A DNA stretch of 64,000 nucleotides from Actinacidiphila acididurans. Lineage in GTDB: Bacteria > Actinomycetota > Actinomycetes > Streptomycetales > Streptomycetaceae. How positions within the stretch are numbered: position 1 is the stretch's first letter; each line of letters opens with the position of its first letter. Shown here piece after piece: positions 1-7,694 of the stretch. The stretch is from positions 124,001 through 188,000 of the forward strand of contig NZ_JADKYB010000013.1 in assembly GCF_016918855.1 (NCBI RefSeq). Direction: 5' to 3'. The notes beneath the pieces were generated by a model that ran no database searches, was not told the origin of the DNA, and worked only from the letters and a program-made list of their open reading frames with translations. The translations under genes and the position numbers were made by a program.

Positions 1-2
1 CG

Positions 3-122
3 GCCGACAACTATGTGCTGCAGATCCACCGGCCGCTCGACGACCCGCTGCTGAGCATGGTGGTCGCCTCGGCGCTCACCGTGGACACCGCGCTCAAGCA
101 GGACTCCCGCGGGCTCGGATGA
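3..122 (+). CDS. C-terminal fragment of a scramblase/LURP-one-related protein (5' end outside window)
   Basis: An open frame enters from the left edge and ends at TGA 120-122, giving 39 residues that begin ADNYVLQIHRPLDDPLLSMV. The LQIHRPLDDPLLSMVV stretch followed by a hydrophobic segment and a short polar tail resembles the C-terminus of actinobacterial phospholipid-scramblase-related (LURP-one/Tubby-like) proteins. The stop overlaps the ATG of the next gene (ATGA), so the two are probably translationally coupled. The family call rests on a short tail only. The bulk of the gene lies outside the window. Confidence 0.5.
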   Translation, partial: ADNYVLQIHRPLDDPLLSMVVASALTVDTALKQDSRGLG

Positions 123-1156
123 CGGCGGGTCCGGCGTCCCCGGACCCGGCGGCCGGGCCGCCGCCCGCCGCCGCCGGCGCGTCCGGCGACACCTGGGTGC
201 TGGGCGTGGACTCCGGCGGCTCCGGCCTGCGCGTGGCGCTGGCCCGCGCCGACGGCTCCTACGCGGCCGCCCCGCTGACCTCCGGCCGGCCCGCGGTGAC
301 CGGCGCCCACGGCATCGACGCCGCCGACCTGCTGTCCCTCGCGCTGCCGCTGGCCGAGTCCCTGCTGCGCGAGGTGGGCGCGCGGCGCACGGTCGCGGCC
401 TGCGTGGGCGCGGCCGGCATGGCGTCGCTCGGCGAGGACCTGCGGGCCCGGCTGCCCGGCGCGCTGCGCGAGCGCCTGGGAGTGCGCCGGCTGGCGCTCG
501 CCGGCGACGCGGTCACGGCCTACGCGGGGGCGCTGGGCCTGCGCGCGGGCGTGGTGGTCGCGGCCGGCACCGGCATGATCGCGCTGGGCACGGCCGCTGA
601 CGGCACCGGCTGGCGGCGCGCAGACGGCTGGGGCCACCTGCTGGGCGACGCGGGCGGCGGCGCCTGGATCGGCCGGGCCGGGCTGGAGGCCGCCATGCGG
701 GCGTACGACGGCCGGGCCGGCGGTTCGGACGCCCTGCTGGCCCGGGCGCACAAACGGTTCGGTCCGCCGGCCACGCTGCCCGGACAGCTCTACCCGCGCC
801 CCGAGCGGCCCGCCGTGCTGGCCTCGTTCGCGCCCGACGTGGCCGACTGCGCCGCGCAGGACCCGGTCGCCTCGGACATCCTGCGCCGGGCCGCGGCCCA
901 CGTCCTGGAGTCCGCCGCGGCCGTCCGGCCCGGTCCCGGCGAGGTCGAAGTGGCGCTGACCGGCGGGCTGTTCCGGCTCGGCGAGCCGCTGCTCGGTCCG
1001 CTGCGCGACCAGGCCCAGTGGCTGCTGCCCGACGCCGTGCTCGTCCCGGCCGCGGGCGACCCGCTGGACGGCGCCCTGCTGATCGCCGGCGCCCTGCACC
1101 GCGGCGACCTCCCACTGCCCGCCGACCCTGCGCTGCTCACCCTCACCGCGTCGTGA
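119..1156 (+). CDS. BadF/BadG/BcrA/BcrD-type ATPase, probable N-acetylglucosamine/sugar kinase
   Basis: The 345-residue protein has the ASKHA (actin/hexokinase) phosphate-1 loop near residues 29-40 (VLGVDSGGSGLRVALA), a second glycine-rich segment VVVAAGTGMIALG near residue 145, a WGHLLGDAGGGAWIG segment typical of N-acetylglucosamine kinases, and a C-terminal LTGGLF adenosine-binding motif. Members phosphorylate amino sugars with ATP in the cytoplasm. The first 25 residues are Ala/Pro-rich and probably disordered. The ATG overlaps the upstream stop, supporting this start. The substrate cannot be fixed from sequence; GlcNAc or a related hexosamine is the usual annotation. Confidence 0.82.
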   Translation: MTAGPASPDPAAGPPPAAAGASGDTWVLGVDSGGSGLRVALARADGSYAAAPLTSGRPAVTGAHGIDAADLLSLALPLAESLLREVGARRTVAACVGAAGMASLGEDLRARLPGALRERLGVRRLALAGDAVTAYAGALGLRAGVVVAAGTGMIALGTAADGTGWRRADGWGHLLGDAGGGAWIGRAGLEAAMRAYDGRAGGSDALLARAHKRFGPPATLPGQLYPRPERPAVLASFAPDVADCAAQDPVASDILRRAAAHVLESAAAVRPGPGEVEVALTGGLFRLGEPLLGPLRDQAQWLLPDAVLVPAAGDPLDGALLIAGALHRGDLPLPADPALLTLTAS

Positions 1157-1437
1157 GCACCGGGCCGAACCCGGGCCGAGGAGTCAACGCACCTGCCATC
1201 ACCGAGGCGGAATCCACCGCATCGGAAGCCGCCGAACCGGAGATCGACCGAGGTTCCGGACGCCGGTGGAAGCGGCCGGATCGGGTGCCCGGCGGGCACT
1301 CGGATTCGGATACGTGTACGTGCCCGGCTCGTGCCATGACCCGTCGTGACCAGCGAAACGGACAGTTCCGGACAGGACCGGCCGCCCTCGTACCCACGCG
1401 AACACGTAGGCGCCGCAACGCGTTAGCATGCGTCGCC
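1157..1437. promoter_or_regulatory. Intergenic region with a candidate -10 for the CbiX-like gene
   Basis: This 281-bp gap holds no convincing gene. TAGCAT at 1424-1429 lies 8 nt before the ATG at 1438, the spacing expected for a leaderless transcript in streptomycetes. No good -35 hexamer stands at the right distance. Nothing else was recognised. Confidence 0.3.
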
Positions 1438-2316
1438 ATGAGCACTGCCACAGGCCCCGGTTCCGGCCTCCCCGTTCGAATGCCGCGTCCGCGCCAGCCC
1501 GGGCGACACCGCCGTCCTGAGGCGCTGTCCGCGCCCGAGGGCGCGCCGGTGCTGGTTCTCGCCGTCCCCGGCACTCCGACCGCCGCCGCGCTGAGCCTGG
1601 CCGAGGAGGTCGTGAGCATCGCCCGGTCGGAGCTGTCCGGGCTCGATCCGCGGATCGCGTTCGTCGACGGCGACGACGAGGAGTTCCCCGCCCTGCGCTC
1701 GGTGCTGGACCAGGTGGCGGCCGACCGGCCCGGGGAGGACACCGCCGCGGTCGTGGTGCCGCTGCTGGCCGGCCCGGAGGGGGCGGTGCTGCGCCGGATC
1801 CGGCAGGCCATCGCCGACAGCAAGGCGCAGGTGGACCTCACCGAGGTGCTCGGCCCGCATCCGCTGCTCGCCGAGGCGCTGCACGTGCGGCTGTCCGAGG
1901 CGGGGCTGGCCCGGGCCGACCGGGCCCGGCTGTTCACCGTGGCGACCGCGGCCGACGGGATCATCCTGGCCACGGTGGGCGGCGAGGAGGCCGCGCAGGC
2001 CGCCGGAGTGACCGGGCTGCTGCTGGCCGCGCGGCTGGCCGTACCGGTGCTGGCCGCGGCGCTGGACGAGGACGGCGCGATCGCCCGGGCCGCCGAGCAG
2101 TTGCGCTCCTCCGGCTCGGCGACGCTGGCGCTGGCGCCGTGCCTGATCGGTCCGGAGATCGCGCCGCAGTTGCTGCACACCGCCGCCGCGGAGGCCGAGT
2201 GCTCCGGCGCCGACGCGCTCGGCCCCTACCCGGCGGTCGGCAAGCTGGTCGTCGCGCAGTACGCCGGCGCGGTCGGCATCGCGCTGCAGCAGCCGCAGGG
2301 CGCGCCCTCGCGCTGA
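1438..2316 (+). CDS. CbiX/sirohydrochlorin-chelatase-like protein
   Basis: The 292-residue protein (ATG at 1438; upstream in-frame codons read through intergenic-like DNA and are discarded) begins with a basic Pro/Arg-rich stretch, then a domain starting PVLVLAVPGTPTAAALSLAE. A second half contains GPHPLLAEALHVRLSEAG, the layout of duplicated CbiX-like chelatase domains that insert Co2+ or Fe2+ into sirohydrochlorin. The usual metal-binding histidine near the N-terminus of a true chelatase (the SHGS motif) is replaced by PGTP, so it may be an inactive paralogue. A strong hairpin follows the stop. Confidence 0.55.
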   Translation: MSTATGPGSGLPVRMPRPRQPGRHRRPEALSAPEGAPVLVLAVPGTPTAAALSLAEEVVSIARSELSGLDPRIAFVDGDDEEFPALRSVLDQVAADRPGEDTAAVVVPLLAGPEGAVLRRIRQAIADSKAQVDLTEVLGPHPLLAEALHVRLSEAGLARADRARLFTVATAADGIILATVGGEEAAQAAGVTGLLLAARLAVPVLAAALDEDGAIARAAEQLRSSGSATLALAPCLIGPEIAPQLLHTAAAEAECSGADALGPYPAVGKLVVAQYAGAVGIALQQPQGAPSR

Positions 2317-2318
2317 CG

Positions 2319-2347
2319 CGTACCGCCCCCGATACGGAGGCGGTACG
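2319..2347 (+). terminator. Hairpin after the CbiX-like gene
   Basis: A perfect 9-bp stem CGTACCGCC / GGCGGTACG (2319-2327 with 2339-2347) encloses an 11-nt loop and starts 3 nt after the TGA. It has no T-tract, as is common in high-GC actinobacteria. It sits between convergent genes. Confidence 0.65.
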
Positions 2348-2481
2348 GCGACGGGCACGGCGTACCGGCTCAACGGCGCACGAAGGACCGTCACACCGGC
2401 GGGCGTCCCCTCGACCGGGGCCGCCCGCCGACGCGTTCCGGGCGCCGTCCGAAGCCGGGCAGGGCCCCGGATCGGGCGAAC

Positions 2482-3522
2482 TCAGGCGAACACCACGCAG
2501 GAGACCGCGGGCAGCGCCAGCGAGCCGGCCTGCTTGGGGATGCCGGTGGCCGGGTCGACCTCGAACCAGGTGACGTCGCCGGAGCGCTGGTTGGCCGCAT
2601 ACAGCCGGGTGCCGGACGGGTCGAGGGTCAGGTGGCGGGGCCAGTCGCCGCCGCAGGAGACGGTGTCGGCCAGCTCCAGCCGCTCGCCGGACTCGTCCAG
2701 GGTCAGCACGGCGATGCTGTTGTGGCCGCGGTTGGCGGCCCAGGCGAACCGGCCGTCGGGCGAGACGACCAGTTCCGACGGGTAGTTCTCGCCCTCGGTG
2801 CCCTCGGGCAGCACCCGGGTCTCGGCCAGGGCGCGCAGCGACCCCTTCTCCGCGTCCCAACGGCACACGGTGACGATCGAGTCGAGCTCGTTCATCACGT
2901 AGGCGTGGGTGCCGGCGGGGTGGAAGGTCATGTGCCGCGGACCGATGCCGGAGCGCAGGCCCAGCTCCCGGTCGATCTCCAGTTCGCCGCTGTCCGCGAG
3001 CAGTTCGCACACCCGCACCGAGTCGGTGCCCAGGTCCACGGTGAGCACGCGGCGCCCGGCCGGGTCGGGCAGCACCGCGTGGGCGTGCGGGGCCTCCTGG
3101 CGCTCCCGGTTCGGCCCGTCGCCCTCGTGCTCCAGGACGGACCGCAGTTCGCCCAGCGCGCCGTCCGCGCCGATCGAGACCACGCTGATGCTGCCGGGCG
3201 CCGCGTAGTTGGCCGTCAGCAGGTGGCCCTGATACACGCTCAGGTGCGTGGTGGCGCCGCCGCCCACCGCCACGGGCGCGCCCAGCAGCCGCGGCGCCGC
3301 CGGGTCGGCGAGGGAGAACGCGGCCGCGGCCCCCTCCGGTTCGGTCTCGCTGACCGCGTACAGAGTGCGCTCGTCCTGCGACAGCGCGAGGAAGGAAGGA
3401 TTCGGCACCTCGGCCGTGTCCCCCAGCGCGGTGAGCGCTCCCGAGTTCGGGTCGACGGCCGCGGTGGTCAGTCCGCGGCCTCCTTCCGTGGTGAAGGACC
3501 CGATGTATGCGTGCCCGGCCAC
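2482..3522 (-). CDS. Lactonase family protein (6-phosphogluconolactonase-type seven-bladed propeller)
   Basis: The 346-residue protein starts with GTG (MAGHAYIGSFTTEGGRGL), preceded by GGAAGAGG. It carries repeated propeller blades with motifs such as PNPSFLALSQDERTLYAVSE, GIGPRHMTFHPAGTHAYV and WPRHLTLDPSGTRLYAANQ, matching the YbhE/Pgl lactonase family. Family members hydrolyse 6-phosphogluconolactone or related lactones in the cytoplasm. No signal peptide is evident. It is divergent from the Lrp/AsnC gene, with about 240 bp between them. The true substrate is not certain. Confidence 0.85.
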   Translation of the reverse strand: MAGHAYIGSFTTEGGRGLTTAAVDPNSGALTALGDTAEVPNPSFLALSQDERTLYAVSETEPEGAAAAFSLADPAAPRLLGAPVAVGGGATTHLSVYQGHLLTANYAAPGSISVVSIGADGALGELRSVLEHEGDGPNRERQEAPHAHAVLPDPAGRRVLTVDLGTDSVRVCELLADSGELEIDRELGLRSGIGPRHMTFHPAGTHAYVMNELDSIVTVCRWDAEKGSLRALAETRVLPEGTEGENYPSELVVSPDGRFAWAANRGHNSIAVLTLDESGERLELADTVSCGGDWPRHLTLDPSGTRLYAANQRSGDVTWFEVDPATGIPKQAGSLALPAVSCVVFA

Positions 3523-3761
3523 TGCCGTACCTCTTCCGCCTGATGTCCGTACGGCGGCTGAGAGTAGTACCTGGCGGCGCCCGCGTCGCCCCCGGGGCCC
3601 GGCGCGCCGCGGCGTACGGACCCCTCACGGGCCCGGCCACTGACAGATTGCCCGACCCGAAGGCCAACCGTGCCTGTGATGGCTCATTTTGATCGCTCTT
3701 GTGTGTGCCATTGGTACGGTGCATATGCCAGGTGACCGACCGTGAGGGACCAGGGGGCACG

Positions 3762-4265
3762 ATGGCGGTGGACGCCCTGGACGCCAGGATCCTGCGGCTG
3801 CTGCTGGACCAGCCGCGGACCAGCGTCCGTGAGTACGCGCGGATCCTCGGCGTGGCCCGCGGCACCCTGCAGGCCCGGCTGGACCGGATGGAGCGCGACG
3901 GGGTGATCACCGCGGCGGGCCCGCGGATCTCGCCGGTCGCACTGGGCCACCCGGTGCTGGCCTTCGTCCGGATCGAGGTCACCCAGGGCCACCTGGACGA
4001 CGTCGGTGACGCGCTCGCGACGGTGCCCGAGATCATCGAGGCGTACTCCATCACGGGCGGCGGGGACCTGCTCACCCGGGTCGTCGCCCGGGACAACGCC
4101 CACCTGGAGGACATCATCCAGCGGCTGATCCAGCTCCCCGGGGTGGTGCGCACCCGCACCGAGATCGCCCTGCGGGAGCGGGTGGCGCACCGGGTGCTGC
4201 CACTGGTGGAGGCCGTGGGCCGGCGGGCCCAGGAGTCGCGTCCCGCCCCTTCCGGACGCGCGTAG
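3762..4265 (+). CDS. Lrp/AsnC family transcriptional regulator
   Basis: The 167-residue protein opens with an AsnC-type winged HTH (LDARILRLLLDQPRTSVREYARILGVARGTLQARLDRMERDG, residues about 5-50), followed by a RAM/ligand-sensing domain (LAFVRIEVTQ, EAYSITGGGDLLTRVVARD). The ATG at 3762 follows an AGGGGG ribosome site by 5-6 nt; an in-frame GTG at 3732 is an alternative. TTGTGT and CATATG, 17 nt apart just upstream (about 3699-3727), form a candidate promoter. Such regulators sense amino acids. The target is unknown; the divergent lactonase or its own gene is likely. Confidence 0.85.
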   Translation: MAVDALDARILRLLLDQPRTSVREYARILGVARGTLQARLDRMERDGVITAAGPRISPVALGHPVLAFVRIEVTQGHLDDVGDALATVPEIIEAYSITGGGDLLTRVVARDNAHLEDIIQRLIQLPGVVRTRTEIALRERVAHRVLPLVEAVGRRAQESRPAPSGRA

Positions 4266-4413
4266 AACGGGTGCATCATGTCGGTGCTCCACCTGCACGG
4301 CCGACACGTCCATCCCACCCGGCGCAGCAGGTTCACCTTTCTCGCGATTTTCTCGCGATCGCGCCGCGACCCCCCACTTCGCGGTACGCCTCCTGCGTCG
4401 TCCGAATTGTCAT

Positions 4414-4446
4414 GCACAGGTCATCCCTCATGAGGAGCGCCTGTGC
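4414..4446 (+). promoter_or_regulatory. Inverted repeat in the leader of the cysteine-rich operon
   Basis: GCACAGG (4414-4420) and CCTGTGC (4440-4446) are perfect 7-bp inverted arms with a 19-nt spacer containing CTCATGAG, itself palindromic. The repeat ends 19 nt before the ATG of the cysteine-rich gene. It could be a leader hairpin or a regulator site. A TTCTCGCGAT direct repeat lies further upstream near 4338-4360. Confidence 0.35.
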
Positions 4447-4465
4447 GGGACGCGAAGGGAATCAC

Positions 4466-4888
4466 ATGGCTTGCGGATCGACCGCCCTGTGGGCGGGGGA
4501 AACCACCTGGTTCTGCTGCGGCAGCTCCTGGGGCCCGTGCGGCAGCGCCGGCACCGGCGCCTGCGGCACCTGCCAGTCCAACGCCCACCAGGCGGCGTGG
4601 CCCAACACCTCGGCGGCGTGCTTCAGCATCACCCGCCCCGACCTGTGCGGCGAGACCATCGTCCAGCGCGCCTGCGGCTCGGTGATGAACGTCAAGCACC
4701 AGTGCTCCGGCGCCTCCGTCTGCGTCACCGTCTCCGACTGCGGCCCGCGCACCCAGAGCTTCTGCGGCGAGGCGACCTGCTGCAACGGCTCCTGCCGCAC
4801 CAACCGCGTGATCGACCTGACGCCGGCCGCGTTCTCCGCGATCGGCAACCTCAGCTCCGGCAAGCTGCCCGTCTACATCTACGAGTGA
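4466..4888 (+). CDS. Cysteine-rich double-psi beta-barrel (RlpA/expansin-like) protein without signal peptide
   Basis: The 140-residue protein has 16 cysteines (residues 3, 17, 18, 25, 33, 36, 52, 61, 70, 80, 86, 92, 100, 105, 106, 110) and no hydrophobic export signal. Its second half fits a double-psi beta-barrel: VCVTVSDCGPR (85-95), then RVIDLTPAAFSAIGNLSSG (114-132), matching the VxVxDRGP and VIDLSxAAF motifs of RlpA/expansin-type proteins. The ATG at 4466 follows GAAGGGA. Eight cysteine pairs imply an oxidising compartment, and the next two genes encode a Tat-signal protein and a MauE-like membrane protein. I infer piggy-back export and assisted disulfide formation. No enzymatic role can be assigned. 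Confidence 0.72.
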   Translation: MACGSTALWAGETTWFCCGSSWGPCGSAGTGACGTCQSNAHQAAWPNTSAACFSITRPDLCGETIVQRACGSVMNVKHQCSGASVCVTVSDCGPRTQSFCGEATCCNGSCRTNRVIDLTPAAFSAIGNLSSGKLPVYIYE

Positions 4889-4911
4889 CCAGGCCCGGAA
4901 GGAGAGCGCAG

Positions 4912-5535
4912 ATGAGGCAGAACCACGAGAACACGGGGCGGCCGCTGGACCGCCGGCGCTTCCTGACCACGGCCGCGCTCGGCGGCGCCACCATCGTCGG
5001 CGCCTCGGCGCTGGGCGGCCTGGACGCGGACGCCGCGTTCGCCGAACCCATGCCGTCGCTCGACCCGGCGATCACCAAGTCGGCCTTCGCCGAGGGCCGG
5101 ATCACCCGGATCAAAGGCAGCGTGCTGGAGGTCGCCGGCTCCTACGGCGACCAGCACCTGATCCAGCTCACCAACGTCACCAGCATCTGGAAGCTGCGCC
5201 CGACCACCGCCGACGCCGTCAAGGTCGGCGACGGCCTGTACGCCCGCGGGGTGGACATGCCCGACGGCACCATCGCGGCGGACGCCGTGTGGGTGAACAT
5301 CGTCAACCTGTACGTCACCATCCGCGGCATCGCCAAGGACCGGCTGCACTTCACGCACGGCAGCCACGAGACGGTGGGCCATGTCGTGCCCGACACCACC
5401 ACCGCCTCCTACCTGGGCGGAGCCCTCACCCCGGACCTGTCCCGGGTCCGGATCGGGCAGGCCGCGCAGATCCTGGGCGCCTGGCGGCCGGCGGACGACG
5501 CCATCGACATCGCCCGTGTCACGGTCGGGCACTGA
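4912..5535 (+). CDS. Tat-exported cell-envelope protein of unknown function
   Basis: The 207-residue protein carries a clear twin-arginine signal: DRRRFLTTAALGG (residues 13-25), a hydrophobic stretch and a likely cleavage site after AFA near residue 44. The mature part is beta-rich, with a segment GRITRIKGSVLEVAGSYG and repeated hydrophobic strands resembling small OB-like or DUF5666-type folds. It is not recognised as an enzyme. Its ATG follows GGAAGGAG and lies 23 nt after the cysteine-rich gene, so the two are co-transcribed. In this setting it may provide the Tat signal for its cysteine-rich neighbour, as the MelC1 caddie protein does for tyrosinase MelC2; that is inference. Confidence 0.75.
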   Translation: MRQNHENTGRPLDRRRFLTTAALGGATIVGASALGGLDADAAFAEPMPSLDPAITKSAFAEGRITRIKGSVLEVAGSYGDQHLIQLTNVTSIWKLRPTTADAVKVGDGLYARGVDMPDGTIAADAVWVNIVNLYVTIRGIAKDRLHFTHGSHETVGHVVPDTTTASYLGGALTPDLSRVRIGQAAQILGAWRPADDAIDIARVTVGH

Positions 5536-5547
5536 GGGGGCGCGGCG

Positions 5548-6453
5548 ATGATTCCGGTCGTCTCCGACCTCGCGCCCCTGGTCTGCGCCGTGCTGTTGGC
5601 CGTCACCGGCGCGGGCAAGCTCTTCGGCCGGCGGACCGCGCAAGTGGCCGCCGACACCGTGCTCGTACGGGTGCTGGGCGACGCCCGGCGGGCCGCGCTC
5701 GCGCTGCGTACCATCGGCGGGGTGGAAGTCGCCCTGGCCGCCGCGCTGCTGGCCGCGCCCACCGCGGTCGTCCCGGGCGCCGCCACGGCCGCGCTGGGCC
5801 TGGGCTTCACCGGTTACCTCGGCTACGCCAGGGCGACCGCGCCCGAGTCGTCCTGCGGGTGCAGCGCCAAGCAGGAGGGTCCGATCGGCCTGCTGTCCTT
5901 CAGCCGGGCCGGGCTGGTCGTGCTGGGCGGCGCCGCGGCGGCGACCGCGGACACCTCGTGGTGGTCGCGGATCGCCGACCGGCCGGCCGTCTCCACGGTG
6001 TTCCTCGTGGCCGCGACCGTGGTGGTCGGCGCCCTGACGGCCGATCTGGACCGGCTGTGGCTGCTGCCGCTGCGCCGGGCCCGGATCAGGCTGTTCGGCA
6101 ACCCGCTGCCGGCCTCGGCCGGACCGGCCGGACAGGTGCCGGTCGCCGCGTCGGTGGAGCTCCTGGAACGCTCGCTGGCCTGGCAGGCGGCCTCCCCGGT
6201 CGTCCGCTCGGCGCTGCTGGACTCCTGGGACGACGAGGGCTGGCGGGTGCTGCGCTTCGCCGGGGTGTACGAGGACATGCGCGGCGCCCACCCGGTCAGC
6301 GTCCTGTTCGCCCTGGACCGCACGGCCACCATCGACACCACGGAGAACCCGGCCGTCCGGGTCTCCCTGATCGACGACGAGACCGAGGAACTGGTCCCGG
6401 CCGACGTGCTGGCTCCCGTCCCCTCGCGCACCGCGCTGCCGCTGGCCACCTGA
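5548..6453 (+). CDS. MauE/DoxX-like integral membrane protein with C-terminal soluble extension
   Basis: The 301-residue protein has about four membrane segments in residues 1-165 and a CxC pair (C103, C105 in SSCGCSAKQEG) in the loop where MauE-family proteins carry their cysteines, plus C13 in the first helix. MauE is needed for the disulfide-rich light chain of methylamine dehydrogenase and is thought to help form its disulfides. No methylamine dehydrogenase gene is nearby; the cysteine-rich protein two genes upstream is the obvious substrate. The last 130 residues form a soluble domain not found in classical MauE. The ATG follows GAGGGGG, 12 nt after the previous stop. Confidence 0.75.
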   Translation: MIPVVSDLAPLVCAVLLAVTGAGKLFGRRTAQVAADTVLVRVLGDARRAALALRTIGGVEVALAAALLAAPTAVVPGAATAALGLGFTGYLGYARATAPESSCGCSAKQEGPIGLLSFSRAGLVVLGGAAAATADTSWWSRIADRPAVSTVFLVAATVVVGALTADLDRLWLLPLRRARIRLFGNPLPASAGPAGQVPVAASVELLERSLAWQAASPVVRSALLDSWDDEGWRVLRFAGVYEDMRGAHPVSVLFALDRTATIDTTENPAVRVSLIDDETEELVPADVLAPVPSRTALPLAT

Positions 6454-6480
6454 TCCGTGGCCGGCGGGGGGGGTGAAGGC

Positions 6481-6495
6481 GGCGCCCGGGGCGCC
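6481..6495. terminator. Short GC-rich hairpin between convergent genes
   Basis: GGCGCC / GGCGCC arms with a 3-nt loop lie between the MauE-like gene and the convergent LigD-polymerase gene. It is short and GC-only, so this is a weak call. Confidence 0.3.
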
Positions 6496-6501
6496 GGGGC
6501 G

Positions 6502-7512
6502 TCAGGGCGTCTTCTTCGCGCGGCTGGGCTGCACGCGCTTGGGCTCGCCCTTCATCTTGGGGTGCTCGGGCGGGTACGGCAGGTCGCCGAGGCCGTGCTC
6601 GCTCTCGTCGCGGGTGGCCAGTTCGAGTGCGGCTTCCAGCCGGAAGGCGTGCTCGTCCATGTCGGCGTGCACATCGCCCACCTCGGCGAACCGGTCCGGC
6701 ATGGTGGCCAGGTCGAAGTCCTCGGGGACCGCGTCCGGCACCTCCTCCCAGCGCAGCGGCGCGGACACCGGGGCGTGCGGGAAGGGCCGTACGGAGTAGG
6801 CGCTGGCGATGGTGCGGTCGCGGGCGGTCTGGTTGTAGTCCACGAAGATCTTCGCGCCGCGCTCCTCCTTCCACCAGGCGGTGGTGATGCGTTCCGGGTC
6901 GCGGCGTTCGAGTTCGCGGGCGATGGCGATCGCGGAGCGCCGTACCTGGACGAACGTCCATTCCGGAGCGATGGGCACGAAGACGTGGATGCCCCGGCCG
7001 CCGGAGGTCTTCGGCCAGCCGGCCAGGCCCAGGCCGTCCAGCACGTCGCGCAGTTCGAGGGCGGCGCGCACCGCGTCCGCGTAGCCGGTACCGGGCTGCG
7101 GGTCGAGGTCGATGCGCAGTTCGTCGGGGTGCTCGGTGTCGGCGCGGCGCACCGGCCAGGGGTGGAAGGTGAGGCTGCCGAGGTTGGCCGCCCACAGCAC
7201 GGCGGCGGGTTCGGTGGGGCAGATCTCGTCGGCGTACCGGCCGCTGGGGAAGGCGATCCGGCCGGTCGGGATCCAGTCGGGCAGGTTCTTCGGGGCCCGC
7301 TTCTGGAAGAAGAACTCGCCGTCCACCCCTTCGGGGTAGCGCTGGAGGGTGGTCGGCCGGTCCCGCAGGGCGCGCAGGGCTCCCTCGGCGACGCTCGCGT
7401 AGTAGCGGGCCACGTCCCCCTTGGTGAACCCGCGCTGCGGGAAGTAGACCTTGCCCGGATTGGACACCTTGACCGTACGCCCGCCGACCGTCAGCTCCAG
7501 CGACTCCGCCAT
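6502..7512 (-). CDS. LigD-type polymerase/primase domain protein (non-homologous end-joining)
   Basis: The 336-residue single-domain protein matches the archaeo-eukaryotic primase-like polymerase of bacterial LigD. It has an N-terminal VKVSNPGKVYFP, the catalytic DELRIDLDPQPG (two metal-binding aspartates), KTSGGRGIHVFVP, and RTIASAYSVRP followed by PLRWEEV. Such enzymes fill or extend DNA ends, often adding ribonucleotides, with Ku and an ATP ligase. The C-terminus ends in a basic tail. The ATG at 7512 has GTGGGGGC just before it and TAACGT at leaderless spacing. It is divergent from a LigC-type ligase, 182 bp away. No Ku gene is in the window. Confidence 0.92.
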   Translation of the reverse strand: MAESLELTVGGRTVKVSNPGKVYFPQRGFTKGDVARYYASVAEGALRALRDRPTTLQRYPEGVDGEFFFQKRAPKNLPDWIPTGRIAFPSGRYADEICPTEPAAVLWAANLGSLTFHPWPVRRADTEHPDELRIDLDPQPGTGYADAVRAALELRDVLDGLGLAGWPKTSGGRGIHVFVPIAPEWTFVQVRRSAIAIARELERRDPERITTAWWKEERGAKIFVDYNQTARDRTIASAYSVRPFPHAPVSAPLRWEEVPDAVPEDFDLATMPDRFAEVGDVHADMDEHAFRLEAALELATRDESEHGLGDLPYPPEHPKMKGEPKRVQPSRAKKTP

Positions 7513-7694
7513 GCCCCCACGTTAGGCCGACGGGGGTCGCATCGCGCGCCGGCGGACGCTCCGGCGCGTTCCCGGAGCACTTCCTTTCGTCTCCCCCGCG
7601 TGCCCCTTCGAGGTGCCTTTCCCGTCCGCCGGCGCGTACGCGGCGCGTGCGTGGCGGCTGTGCGCGCCCCGGGCGCCGGACGCACAATCGGACC

